From positions 1 through 20,821 of IMG/VR virus record IMGVR_UViG_3300045778_000051: DNA of 20,821 bases. One strand, given 5' to 3'. Position numbers and translations under genes: made by a program. Under the pieces are notes generated by a model, which saw nothing but the letters and a program-made list of their open reading frames with translations, did no database searches and was not told where the DNA came from. Shown here piece after piece: positions 1 to 7,345 of the stretch; within the stretch, counting starts at the first letter, position 1; each line of letters opens with the position of its first letter. The stretch is from a virus.

Positions 1-1
1 T

Positions 2-232
2 TACCAGATTGATTCTGTTTTGGGAACGCATATTATTCGAGAGGTAGGACCGTCTTTTATTGCGCATGGGAAACCGTCAGGAGAAAAAGTAAACTGGGGG
101 CAAGACGCAAGTAGGATTGTAGAGAATGGGATGCACTTATATACTGTAGATGAGGTTGAAAGACAGGCATGGTTCACTGATGAAGAACGAGAGCGTTATG
201 AAAACGGGGATAGGTGGAAAGATGAGCGATAA
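2..232 (+). CDS. C-terminal part of an unknown protein, cut by the window edge
   Basis: The reading frame is open from the first complete codon of the window, so the visible 76 or so residues are the C-terminal end of a longer protein; a TTG at 20 would be an internal codon. The visible part is hydrophilic and ends in a run rich in Glu, Arg and Asp (around residues 50-76), with no recognisable motif. It overlaps the next gene by 11 bases, the tight packing seen throughout the window. I do not recognise the family. Confidence 0.6.
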   Translation, partial: YQIDSVLGTHIIREVGPSFIAHGKPSGEKVNWGQDASRIVENGMHLYTVDEVERQAWFTDEERERYENGDRWKDER

Positions 233-1166
233 GAAAAGTGTTCTCGAAGAAGTAATGAAGGATATGGAAGATGGCAAAGAAATAAAGATTCCATCAACCA
301 GTATAAAGGACTTTGTGGAAAGGAAATACGGGATGAGCGACAAGAGATACATTGTGCCGGAAGGGATGTTGAAGGCGGTTTCATCGGCGTACGGGGAGTT
401 AAAATACAGCCAGTCATTTGTTCTGACGGAAAAGATTCGTCTTGTGCTATGTGAAGCGGCTATGCGCTGGCTGTCGGAGAACCGGACTCTTCCCGACGAG
501 AAGGTTGTGCGAGAATTGTTGGAGGATTCTCTTCAGTATTGGTTTGTAGGCGATACTGCGCTAAAGAAAGAGGCGGCGTTGTCTATTCACACCCGGCTGA
601 ACGATTTATGGAGCGAGTGGCAGCGTCGGATGTTCCTCGCGCCGGAACCGGAGACTATTTGTATCCTAAAAAAGGGAGGAGAAGTCACGGTAAACATTAA
701 TACTAGGATGATTATCTGTCCTGCTCATCCAGACGGTCATAAATTAGATGTTGAACTAAAGAAATGCAAAGATAGTGGAGGATTTATGATAGGAGATTTT
801 ACTAAACTAAAGGATAGACATGGTTCATGCCCATCGTGTGCCCAAGGACAGAGTTTAGAGCGTGGCGAGGGAACACATTTAGAAGGAACGGTGGAGCATC
901 CAGAGGATCGGTGGACAAAACATGAGGTAGCGGAAGCGATTCGGAGAAACTATCACTATACCGATACGGGAGACGGAGAAATCTTCATTACAAAGATTCT
1001 CGCCGACCTCGACCCGCCGTCAAAGCCGGAAGTACCGGATGAGATCAAAGACTTGCTCTCATCATCCGACCATATTATAGGTATTCCTCTTTTGAGTGGA
1101 TTAACAGAACACGGAAAGGTCGTCATACTCGAAGCCTACCGGCGCGGCAAGGAATCAGGCAAGTAA
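222..1166 (+). CDS. Unknown phage protein with a Cys/His pair motif
   Basis: A 314-residue protein of unknown function. I chose the ATG at 222 because it overlaps the end of the preceding gene and has GGTGGAAAG just upstream. An upstream in-frame ATG at 150 has no SD site and would add 24 residues. The first 140 residues are charged and probably helical. A central segment contains CPAH and, about 35 residues later, CPSC, which could bind one zinc ion; the C-terminal third is helical and acidic. It ends in a TAATG overlap with the next gene, so translation is probably coupled. A nucleic-acid-binding accessory protein is possible but not shown. Confidence 0.75.
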   Translation: MSDKKSVLEEVMKDMEDGKEIKIPSTSIKDFVERKYGMSDKRYIVPEGMLKAVSSAYGELKYSQSFVLTEKIRLVLCEAAMRWLSENRTLPDEKVVRELLEDSLQYWFVGDTALKKEAALSIHTRLNDLWSEWQRRMFLAPEPETICILKKGGEVTVNINTRMIICPAHPDGHKLDVELKKCKDSGGFMIGDFTKLKDRHGSCPSCAQGQSLERGEGTHLEGTVEHPEDRWTKHEVAEAIRRNYHYTDTGDGEIFITKILADLDPPSKPEVPDEIKDLLSSSDHIIGIPLLSGLTEHGKVVILEAYRRGKESGK

Positions 1167-1375
1167 TGGAAGACCAGTGCGGAGAGTACGCGGCAAGTTT
1201 CATCCCTCGTTGGGGATCGTACTTTTCGTGTGTGTTACAAAAAGGACACGATGGGGAGCATAGGGCTGGTGGAGAGTGTGTTAAGCACGGAAAGTATGTT
1301 ATGGAGCATACGGGGAAAGTTCCGAAGTGTCCACATTGGCCTGATTGCGCGAAAATAGGCGCAGAAAAACCTTGA
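1166..1375 (+). CDS. Small Cys/His-rich protein, possible zinc binder
   Basis: A 69-residue protein whose ATG overlaps the preceding stop (TAATG). It has five Cys and several His residues: C5, C22, then KGHDGEH, C37-x-x-H40, and a C-terminal CPHWPDC. Such spacing suggests a metal-bound mini-domain of the kind common in phage accessory genes. No catalytic residues can be assigned. It is the last gene of the leftmost cluster; a 55-base gap without a convincing promoter separates it from the helicase gene. Confidence 0.65.
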   Translation: MEDQCGEYAASFIPRWGSYFSCVLQKGHDGEHRAGGECVKHGKYVMEHTGKVPKCPHWPDCAKIGAEKP

Positions 1376-1430
1376 CTTTATCCTGCGCTTGTGAGAAAGT
1401 AGTTAAGTGAAACATTGTATGGGAGAGTAC

Positions 1431-2834
1431 ATGGATAACTCACAGTATGAAAAATTTCTGGAAAGAAAAAGGTACACCCCTATAGTTTCAGGGTTGACCG
1501 ATATTCCAGAGTTAAATACTAATATGTTTCCTCACCAGAGAGATGTTACTTCATGGTCGTTGCGTCTTGGTAGGTCTGCTGCATTTCTAGGAACCGGATT
1601 AGGAAAATCTCTAATTGAAATTGAATGGTCAAGGATAATTTCATCTCATACTGGGATGCCTGTTATAGTATTAGCCCCACTGTCTGTGTGTTTTCAGATG
1701 GTAAGAGAGTCTGAAAAGTTCGGAATTGAAAACGTAAAGTATTGTCATAATTCAGAAGAATCAAAGGATGTTTCTATAGTCGTAACTAACTACGAGAGAT
1801 TAGATCACTTTGATCCTGCCGATTACAGTGGAGTGGTTCTCGATGAGTCGAGCATCCTTAAATCTTTTGATGGTTCTACAAGAAATCAACTTATAGAATC
1901 GTTTAAGAACACACCGTATAAATTATGTGCGACTGCCACTCCATCTCCTAATGACTACATGGAGTTGGGAAATCATGCAGAATTTTTGGGGGTGATGACT
2001 GCCAATGAAATGCTTTCCATGTTCTTTACGCATAATGGAGGAGAAACTCAAAAGTGGAGGTTGAAAGGTCACGCTCGTAACGACTTTTGGAAATGGGTAT
2101 GTTCGTGGGCTGTAAATATGCGTACTCCGGGAGATTGTGGATACGATGATGGTCCGTTCATACTTCCACCTTTGGTTTATCACGAACATATTGTTAAAGT
2201 AAATAAGCCGAGCGAAGGAATGTTGTTTGCGATGCCAGCAGAAACATTAAGTGAACGTCTTTCTGCACGTAGGTCAACGGTAGATGATCGAGTTGGAAAG
2301 GCTATAGAAATTGTAAACAATGAACCTGAAGAAATATGGCTAATATGGACAAACTTAAACAGAGAAAGCGACACTATAACCAAAGCATTAGACGGTGCGG
2401 TAGAAGTAACAGGTTCAGATATACCAGACTATAAAGCACAGTGCGCATTGGAGTTTTCTGATGGGTGGATTAAAAGGCTCGTTAGTAAAAGTTCAATTTT
2501 CGGTTTTGGGAGCAATTTTCAATCATGCTCACATATGATTCACATTGGGGTCACGGATAGTTTTGAGAGTTTCTTTCAGTCTGTAAGGCGTTGTTGGAGA
2601 TTCGGACAAACGAAACCCGTACACGTCCACATCATCGCTGCATCGACAGAGGGGAATGTACTTGAGAATTTGAAGAGGAAAGAAAAAGAAGCTAATCAAA
2701 TGGCTGATGAAATGGTAGCAAACATGCAAGACTTGACTAGGTTAAACTTAACAGGAACAGTTCGTGAAGTAACTCCTTACGAACCTAAACATGAAATGGA
2801 TATACCAGATTGGTTAGTAGGGGGATCGAAGTGA
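1431..2834 (+). CDS. SNF2/superfamily 2 helicase-like ATPase
   Basis: A 467-residue protein with the two RecA-like lobes of SNF2-type ATPases. Visible motifs are a Q-motif-like FPHQ (33-36), Walker A GTGLGKS (54-60), motif Ia APLSV, motif II LDES (137-140, a DExH variant), motif III TATPSPND (168-175), motif V around GFGSNFQ (358-364) and motif VI QSVRRCWRFGQ (383-393). No nuclease or methyltransferase domain is fused. I prefer the ATG at 1431, preceded by GGGAGAG; an in-frame GTG at 1407 lacks an SD. It overlaps the following methyltransferase gene by GTGA, so the two are probably translated together and may work on the same DNA. Known family role: ATP-driven translocation on double-stranded DNA. 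The exact role in this phage is unknown. Confidence 0.9.
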   Translation: MDNSQYEKFLERKRYTPIVSGLTDIPELNTNMFPHQRDVTSWSLRLGRSAAFLGTGLGKSLIEIEWSRIISSHTGMPVIVLAPLSVCFQMVRESEKFGIENVKYCHNSEESKDVSIVVTNYERLDHFDPADYSGVVLDESSILKSFDGSTRNQLIESFKNTPYKLCATATPSPNDYMELGNHAEFLGVMTANEMLSMFFTHNGGETQKWRLKGHARNDFWKWVCSWAVNMRTPGDCGYDDGPFILPPLVYHEHIVKVNKPSEGMLFAMPAETLSERLSARRSTVDDRVGKAIEIVNNEPEEIWLIWTNLNRESDTITKALDGAVEVTGSDIPDYKAQCALEFSDGWIKRLVSKSSIFGFGSNFQSCSHMIHIGVTDSFESFFQSVRRCWRFGQTKPVHVHIIAASTEGNVLENLKRKEKEANQMADEMVANMQDLTRLNLTGTVREVTPYEPKHEMDIPDWLVGGSK

Positions 2835-3793
2835 TTACTTCAAAAGTTCTAAATCAAAAATCAGGAACAGATTGGGTTTCTTACAATGCCGACTGCGTAG
2901 AGATTGCCAAGTCTTTACCGACAGAATCAATTGATCTAACCGTTACATCTTGCCCATATTCAAATCTATATTGCTATTCTGGAAGCGAACGCGATATGGG
3001 GAATAGCAGAAATGATGAAGAGTTTCAAACTCATTTTAGGTTGTTGATTGATGAATTATTTAGGGTTACGAAGAAAGGTAGAATTGTAGCTATTGATTGC
3101 ATGAATATCCCTGCAATGAAAAGCCGAGATGGATATATTGGACTAAAAGATTTCAGGGGAGATATAATCCGTCAGTTCATTGACGCTGGTTTTATATTCC
3201 ACAGCGAACATTGCGCATGGAAAGATCCATTGCTGGAAGCAACTCGCACTAAAGCCATAGGATTGATGCACAAACAACTTTGCAAGGATTCTTCTAAAGT
3301 TAGGGCAGGAATTCCTCAATACATTCTTGCATTTAGAAAACCTGGAGAAAATACAGAACCAATTGCTCATGAAAAAGGTTTAGAATGGTTCTTTGGTGAA
3401 AATCCTCCTAAAAATGGAGTATTATCTCACGAGAGGTGGAGAAGATACGCATCACCTGTTTGGATGGATATTGACTTTACCCGCACATTAAACGGAAGAG
3501 AAGCAAGGGAGAATCAAGACGAAAGACATATCTGTCCTATGGCGTTAGACTTAATAGAAAGGTGTGTTCATCTATGGTCTAACCCTAAAGACACAGTATA
3601 CGATCCATTCGCAGGCATATGTTCTACTGGATATGTAGCAATACGGAACGGCAGGAGATTCGTTGGTAGTGAACTAAAAACATCATACTGGGAGCAGTCG
3701 TGCAAGAACCTAGAACGTGCAACTAGTATAAATTACGGATTGTTTTCTAGTGAAGAAAGTGACGATGATCATAGTGATGAAATAGAAGAGTAA
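2831..3793 (+). CDS. Beta-class DNA methyltransferase paired with the helicase
   Basis: A 320-residue N4-cytosine/N6-adenine type methyltransferase in the beta-class order, with the catalytic motif IV before the AdoMet-binding motif I. The GTG start overlaps the helicase stop and has GGGG about six bases upstream; an in-frame TTG at 2810 is weaker. Motif IV reads S40-C41-P42-Y43 where this class usually has SPPY or DPPY, and motif I reads DPFAGIC (258-264) where FxGxG is usual. Cys therefore replaces a canonical residue at two active-site positions. The C-terminus is an acidic tail (about 305-320). By analogy with phage helicase-methyltransferase pairs it may protect or modify phage DNA. Whether it is catalytically active, and on which base, cannot be read from sequence. 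Confidence 0.88.
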   Translation: MITSKVLNQKSGTDWVSYNADCVEIAKSLPTESIDLTVTSCPYSNLYCYSGSERDMGNSRNDEEFQTHFRLLIDELFRVTKKGRIVAIDCMNIPAMKSRDGYIGLKDFRGDIIRQFIDAGFIFHSEHCAWKDPLLEATRTKAIGLMHKQLCKDSSKVRAGIPQYILAFRKPGENTEPIAHEKGLEWFFGENPPKNGVLSHERWRRYASPVWMDIDFTRTLNGREARENQDERHICPMALDLIERCVHLWSNPKDTVYDPFAGICSTGYVAIRNGRRFVGSELKTSYWEQSCKNLERATSINYGLFSSEESDDDHSDEIEE

Positions 3794-3820
3794 TAATCTT
3801 CATTCTAATAAGGACAATTT

Positions 3821-4054
3821 ATGAGGCGATGGATCGAAAACGAGGATGACGATATAGTGGAGACTACTGCAAAGTGGTCTCCAGAGGCAAAGTGTTCCTG
3901 TCATAACAACGGAGAGCCTTACGACTTGCAAGGGATCAAGGTAACGTCTCTTGACCCAAACTGCCGAGTCCATAAGAAGACTCTCAGCACCTATCCTATC
4001 GCTGCGAGTGTGGAGCGGATAGTGAGTAATTGGAACGGGAGAGAGAAAATATGA
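3821..4054 (+). CDS. Small protein with CxCH and CxxH motifs
   Basis: A 77-residue protein with an acidic N-terminus, a CSCH motif near residue 25 and DPNCRVHK near residue 47. The four Cys/His ligands could hold one zinc. AAGGAC lies eight bases before the ATG. It is the first gene of a run of overlapping small genes and shares an ATGA overlap with the next. No function recognised. Confidence 0.7.
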   Translation: MRRWIENEDDDIVETTAKWSPEAKCSCHNNGEPYDLQGIKVTSLDPNCRVHKKTLSTYPIAASVERIVSNWNGREKI

Positions 4055-4257
4055 AGAAAGACAAACTGGTAGGAGTCTTCACTATATGCCGAGAATGCGC
4101 AGAACATAACGGAGCAGTGTGGCCGACAGGACACGTAGCAACTTTCTGGACAGGTGGATGTGATGTTTGCCTAACAGAAAAAGGAGTATGCGACGTAAGT
4201 GACTGGAATTGGCCTAATGGTAAGCCATCAGAGTTCAGTTTGATGCGTAGGGATTAA
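4051..4257 (+). CDS. Small zinc-ribbon-like protein
   Basis: A 68-residue protein with CRECAEH near the N-terminus and CDVC followed by a further Cys in the middle, consistent with a CxxC...CxxC zinc ribbon. The start at 4051 is supported by the ATGA overlap with the previous stop and by GGGAGAG just upstream; an in-frame ATG at 4030 lies deep inside the previous gene. Its stop is followed one base later by the next ATG. Function unknown. Confidence 0.7.
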   Translation: MKKDKLVGVFTICRECAEHNGAVWPTGHVATFWTGGCDVCLTEKGVCDVSDWNWPNGKPSEFSLMRRD

Positions 4258-4258
4258 G

Positions 4259-4510
4259 ATGGCTGCTATCTGCTCAGAGTGTCATAGGTTCCGGTTAGAC
4301 GGCAGGAATATGTGCAAGTGCGGGGAGATCAAGCATATATATACGATGATTAGCTTAAATCTTCGTTGTACATGGTGCTTTAAGTTGTTTACGTGGAAGG
4401 TACGAGAGTTGAATAGGATGCCGGATGGTATCCGTAGGTGCTGCACAAACTCATGTGCTGCAAAGTTAAGGCACTGGGAAGAGGAGAGGAAAAATGAGCG
4501 AACTTCATGA
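4259..4510 (+). CDS. Small protein with two zinc-ribbon half-sites
   Basis: An 83-residue basic protein. An N-terminal CSEC...CKCG set (residues 5-21) and a second set, CTWC...CC...SC (about 37-66), suggest two small zinc-bound knuckles. The C-terminus is a charged helix. It overlaps the next gene by 17 bases. The family is not recognised; nucleic-acid binding is a reasonable inference from the zinc knuckles and basic charge. Confidence 0.68.
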   Translation: MAAICSECHRFRLDGRNMCKCGEIKHIYTMISLNLRCTWCFKLFTWKVRELNRMPDGIRRCCTNSCAAKLRHWEEERKNERTS

Positions 4511-4892
4511 ATGGTGCAAGGAACATCGGATTGTAGTATCACCGCAAGTTAAACGTGCGGCTGATTTTCTTGAGAGCAAAGGATACGAGTTTCTGTTAGA
4601 CTTTGGGTACGAGAATGCGGAGCAGAAGGCAAAGGAACTGTTCAACTTTAACGCAGTTGAACCTAGTCGTAAGACGTTGAACGGTATGGTACTGCGGATC
4701 ATGCGCGGTAAGGGTTGGATGACTCCTTGGGCGATACAAGCTAGTCTTAAAGTAGCAACAGCAGTCTACGTTTGCGATTCGTCCGTGAAGAGCAGGATTC
4801 GTGATCTTCGACTTCCAGAGTATGGGTGTCATTTGGTTGATAAGCGCAGGATTGTAGACTCTACGGCCTATGAGTACAAACTTATTAGGTGA
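4494..4892 (+). CDS. Winged-helix-like phage protein
   Basis: A 132-residue protein preceded by GAGGAGAGGAAAA, a strong SD site. Residues about 63-132 have the pattern of a winged-helix DNA-binding fold: a helix ending in MRGKGWMTPW, a second helix with a conserved-looking VKSRIRDLR, then a strand-turn-strand wing rich in basic residues. Phage replication or regulatory accessory genes often have this arrangement. I infer DNA binding; no partner or target can be named. Confidence 0.75.
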   Translation: MSELHEWCKEHRIVVSPQVKRAADFLESKGYEFLLDFGYENAEQKAKELFNFNAVEPSRKTLNGMVLRIMRGKGWMTPWAIQASLKVATAVYVCDSSVKSRIRDLRLPEYGCHLVDKRRIVDSTAYEYKLIR

Positions 4893-4906
4893 TGGGATAG
4901 GATCAA

Positions 4907-5518
4907 ATGACGGACGAAAAAGTAGTAATGTACAACAGCGACGAATCAGCGACTCGCGTTGATATGCCGGGTTGGAAGTCACGTCTAGGACACTTCTATC
5001 CCGGAGATAACCCTAGCAGTGAGCATGGGGCGCGGTGGTCTGGCTGTACGCACCAGAAGTGTGTGTGCGGAGCGATAATGCGGCAAGGAGAAACACGCTG
5101 CCGTTCTTGCCAAGCAAAGATAGACAGCGAAAAGTATTATGCTTTGCCTATCGCGGATTGGGACGGTGTAACTCCAACGTGCGATGACGATCATGACAAG
5201 TATTTTTGGGATAAAGGTCAACTATTAGACGCGATGTTTTGGGAGTTGGAAGATGCTACGAAGCGAGGCGAGGAGCCGGAGATGCACGTGGTCATCTGCG
5301 ATCCTCAGTATCTTCACACTCTTGACGGAAGCGAGTGGTCTGACGATCTTGCGGATGATGGAGAACTGTCAGATGATGTAGGAGCGGCAATAGACGCGCT
5401 TAACGTCGTCATTAAGGCGCAAGGACCGTCGTGCTGGTATTCTGGCAAGCAGAGGATTGACATGGAGCCATTGTGGACGCAGTTGAAATCGGAACTCGCA
5501 AAGGAAAAGAAAATATGA
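4907..5518 (+). CDS. Conserved-type phage hypothetical with a zinc ribbon
   Basis: A 203-residue acidic protein. Residues 47-68 carry C47, C52-V-C54-G and C65-R-S-C68, a zinc-ribbon arrangement. The remainder contains a hydrophobic stretch around ELEDATKRGEEPEMHVVICDPQY and an acidic loop, then ALNVVIKAQGPSCWYSGKQR. Proteins of this general layout appear in many tailed-phage genomes as hypotheticals, from memory and not checked. The SD is modest (AGGA). The stop overlaps the next gene by ATGA. No enzymatic residues are evident. Confidence 0.75.
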   Translation: MTDEKVVMYNSDESATRVDMPGWKSRLGHFYPGDNPSSEHGARWSGCTHQKCVCGAIMRQGETRCRSCQAKIDSEKYYALPIADWDGVTPTCDDDHDKYFWDKGQLLDAMFWELEDATKRGEEPEMHVVICDPQYLHTLDGSEWSDDLADDGELSDDVGAAIDALNVVIKAQGPSCWYSGKQRIDMEPLWTQLKSELAKEKKI

Positions 5519-5913
5519 CTGAAATAGAAGAAAAGGAACTCCAACAAGCTAAAGAGTATCTATCTTATTGGCAACGGGAGTTACGTCTTGACCACTGGGA
5601 CATCGAGTTTCGATTTTCACAAAGAGATGAGTTAGGAGATTCGGCAGGTAGATGCGCGACACGTCGCTACAACGGGGCGATCATTGTACTTCTATCGAAT
5701 AACGGAATGATACCGGAGTATGATCGTCTCTTCCGAAACGATATGGAAGTTCGGATGGTGCATGAATTACTCCACATTAAAGAATCGTTGTGGAGGGATA
5801 ACCCAAAACTTAACGTGATGGATGATGATGAGTGGATTCGTCGGTCACATGAAGAGTGTTTGGATGCGGTAGCAGAGGCTTTAGTTCGCGCTAGGAGAGG
5901 AATCACTAGATGA
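5515..5913 (+). CDS. Putative zincin-like metallopeptidase-fold protein (HELLH)
   Basis: A 132-residue protein with HExxH at residues 83-87 (HELLH) inside a predicted helix, followed by acidic residues at HEE (112-114) that could supply the third zinc ligand, as in compact gluzincin or SprT-like folds. Upstream, WDIEFRF and GRCATRRYNGAIIVLLS look like the beta strands that precede the active-site helix in such folds. The start at 5515 is chosen for the ATGA overlap and AAAGGAAAAG upstream; an in-frame start at 5473 lies inside the previous gene. The substrate is unknown, and activity is an inference from one motif plus context. Confidence 0.72.
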   Translation: MTEIEEKELQQAKEYLSYWQRELRLDHWDIEFRFSQRDELGDSAGRCATRRYNGAIIVLLSNNGMIPEYDRLFRNDMEVRMVHELLHIKESLWRDNPKLNVMDDDEWIRRSHEECLDAVAEALVRARRGITR

Positions 5914-6125
5914 CAGATTTTTATATCGAAAGAGAGGAAGATAGATCGTTTGCAGTGAGAAGGCCAGGATCGGAAAGAGCCAGCGCGATCCGCGCAACTC
6001 AAGACGAAGCTATTGAGTGGGTGCGTAAAAATAACCGGAATGCGAGGATTTTCATTGATCGCGTCTGCAAAACCCATGTTGGCGGAAGAGACAGGTGGGA
6101 AGAAGTGGTGGATACAGCGAAATAG
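5910..6125 (+). CDS. DUF2188-like small protein
   Basis: A 71-residue protein overlapping the previous stop by ATGA. The core FAVRRPGSERAS, then TQDEAIEWVRK and a final ARIFIDR strand, resembles the compact beta-alpha-beta pattern of DUF2188 proteins (a strand carrying aVrr.gaeras, a T..eAie helix and a closing strand). The function of DUF2188 is not established. It is the last gene before a promoter, so it probably ends the transcription unit that begins upstream, although no terminator hairpin is visible after it. Confidence 0.6.
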   Translation: MTDFYIEREEDRSFAVRRPGSERASAIRATQDEAIEWVRKNNRNARIFIDRVCKTHVGGRDRWEEVVDTAK

Positions 6126-6128
6126 GGC

Positions 6129-6157
6129 TTGACAGACGCGAACAAAGCGCATATAAA
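6129..6157 (+). promoter_or_regulatory. Sigma-70-type promoter upstream of the Xre-like gene
   Basis: TTGACA at 6129-6134, a 17-base spacer, then TATAAA at 6152-6157. The predicted start of transcription near 6164 leaves only about ten bases of leader before the ATG at 6174. The preceding base makes CTTGACA, a context shared with promoters at 15762, 17423 and 20653. Confidence 0.8.
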
Positions 6158-6173
6158 AGATTGAGAGGCAAGC

Positions 6174-6464
6174 ATGGGTCGGAACAAGCGTATAATGGAT
6201 ACAGAAATAAAGGGAGAAATGCAGTCTATCGCGGCTACATGGAAGCAGTTTCGGATAGATAACGGACTGACTCAAAAGCTCTTAGCGGAAGTTACAGAGG
6301 TGAGTCGCAGGACGATTCAGAGCATTGAGGCTGGTTTAATTATCCCTCAACCTGCTACAATTGCGAAGTTTGAGGAATTGCGGAAAAAGTACGAGAAGAA
6401 CGGAAAAGTAAGCCGCAAAAGCCTACGGAAACCCAAGGACGAGCAGGACGATTACGATTTTTAA
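6174..6464 (+). CDS. Xre/Cro-type helix-turn-helix protein
   Basis: A 96-residue protein with a helix-turn-helix of the HTH_3/Xre class at roughly residues 20-75: WKQFRIDNGLTQKLLAE, then VSRRTIQSIEAG, the recognition-helix pattern, followed by a loop and FEELRKKY. A basic tail (KVSRKSLRK) and acidic end follow. It is the first gene downstream of the strongest promoter in this region, the position expected for a phage regulator. Alternative starts at 6195 and 6219 exist; the ATG at 6174 has GAGAGG at a suitable distance. It may autoregulate its own promoter, but no operator repeats are obvious. Confidence 0.82.
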   Translation: MGRNKRIMDTEIKGEMQSIAATWKQFRIDNGLTQKLLAEVTEVSRRTIQSIEAGLIIPQPATIAKFEELRKKYEKNGKVSRKSLRKPKDEQDDYDF

Positions 6465-6505
6465 TGGAATAATCACCCAAACAACAGATTCAAAAGGAGA
6501 TGTTC

Positions 6506-6979
6506 ATGGCAGAAGTAAATGTTGAGGGTCTTTCAGGAACGGAAGTTATCGAGTATGTCCTCAATCAAATTCGTCGTAAACTCAAGTATTCATGCAACCT
6601 GAGAGAAGCTGATAGTTACGGTCAAGGATTTTCAGGAACGGTTACAATAAACCTGAAAATGTACGCGATGGACGTTACGGAAGAGACTTTTACCGTAAAT
6701 ATCCAGCCAAAGGGAGAGATTCCTACATCTACAGAGACGGTAACGGTGACTCCGTTCGATGTGGATGAGAAGCTGGAGATTCCGCAGGAACTCGATCTTG
6801 AGGCTGTACGTGAGCGTAGTAAGATTCCTGAGCCGTTGCCAGAGCCTAGCGAGGCTGGAGAGTCTCGGATGCCTGAGAGGTTGAAGAGGCGCTACACTAG
6901 GAGAACAGGAGTTGCCTCATTGGAGCAGACGGCATCGGGTGGTGGGGCGGTTGATCTGGAGAATGAACCTAGTTTCTAA
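6506..6979 (+). CDS. Unknown acidic protein with Pro/Glu-rich tail
   Basis: A 157-residue protein. The start at 6506 sits seven bases after AAAAGGAG; an ATG at 6500 is too close to that site. The first 70 residues look folded, with a helix VIEYVLNQIRRKLKY and beta strands FSGTVTINLKMYAMDV and FTVNIQP. Residues 75-157 are rich in Pro, Glu, Thr and Arg and are probably disordered. I do not recognise the family. It is cotranscribed with the Xre-like gene upstream and the RyR gene downstream (12-base gap). Confidence 0.7.
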   Translation: MAEVNVEGLSGTEVIEYVLNQIRRKLKYSCNLREADSYGQGFSGTVTINLKMYAMDVTEETFTVNIQPKGEIPTSTETVTVTPFDVDEKLEIPQELDLEAVRERSKIPEPLPEPSEAGESRMPERLKRRYTRRTGVASLEQTASGGGAVDLENEPSF

Positions 6980-6991
6980 CGGGAGAAAATC

Positions 6992-7342
6992 ATGGAGCAT
7001 GAAGTAATTGCAAGGGCGGCAATGGCCGCTCACGAAGCTAATAGAGTGCTTTGTTTGGCACTTGGCGACACATCTCAACCGAAGTGGGAAGATGCTCCAT
7101 CGTGGCAGAAAGACAGTGCGGAATCAGGCGTGCGGATGATTGTATCAAACCCTGAAACAACTCCTGAGCAATCACACGAAGGATGGCTCGCGGAGAAACG
7201 CGCAACTGGATGGAAGTATGGCCCGGTAAAGAATCCTGATACGAAGGAGCATCCTTGCTTCATTCCCTACGATGGATTGCCAGAATGCCAGCGGCTCAAG
7301 GATGAGATGTTTGGTTTGGTAGTAAGGGCAGTGTTAGGATAA
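6992..7342 (+). CDS. RyR-domain protein
   Basis: A 116-residue protein that is essentially one RyR domain, the module named for ryanodine receptors. Signature stretches are AAHEANRVLCLALGD, WQKDSAESGVR, SHEGWL, GWKYGPVKNPDTKEHPC and the ending PYDGLPECQRLKDEMFGLVVRAVLG. GGGAGAAAATC precedes the ATG. Stand-alone RyR domains are known in bacteria and phages and have been proposed to bind small ligands such as nucleotide derivatives, but the function of phage copies is not settled. No catalytic residues or membrane segments are present. Confidence 0.93.
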   Translation: MEHEVIARAAMAAHEANRVLCLALGDTSQPKWEDAPSWQKDSAESGVRMIVSNPETTPEQSHEGWLAEKRATGWKYGPVKNPDTKEHPCFIPYDGLPECQRLKDEMFGLVVRAVLG

Positions 7343-7345
7343 GAA

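Noticed and set aside
1372-1400. TTGACT in the gap before the helicase gene as a promoter
   Set aside because: No -10-like hexamer occurs at 16-18 bases; it is probably only a partial match to the CTTGACA class.
6191-6196. TATAAT as a second promoter inside the Xre-like gene
   Set aside because: No -35-like hexamer at the right distance; the 6129-6157 pair is much better.
5667-6275. A 202-residue - strand frame
   Set aside because: It lies antisense to three well-supported overlapping genes and a promoter, and has no domain or SD.
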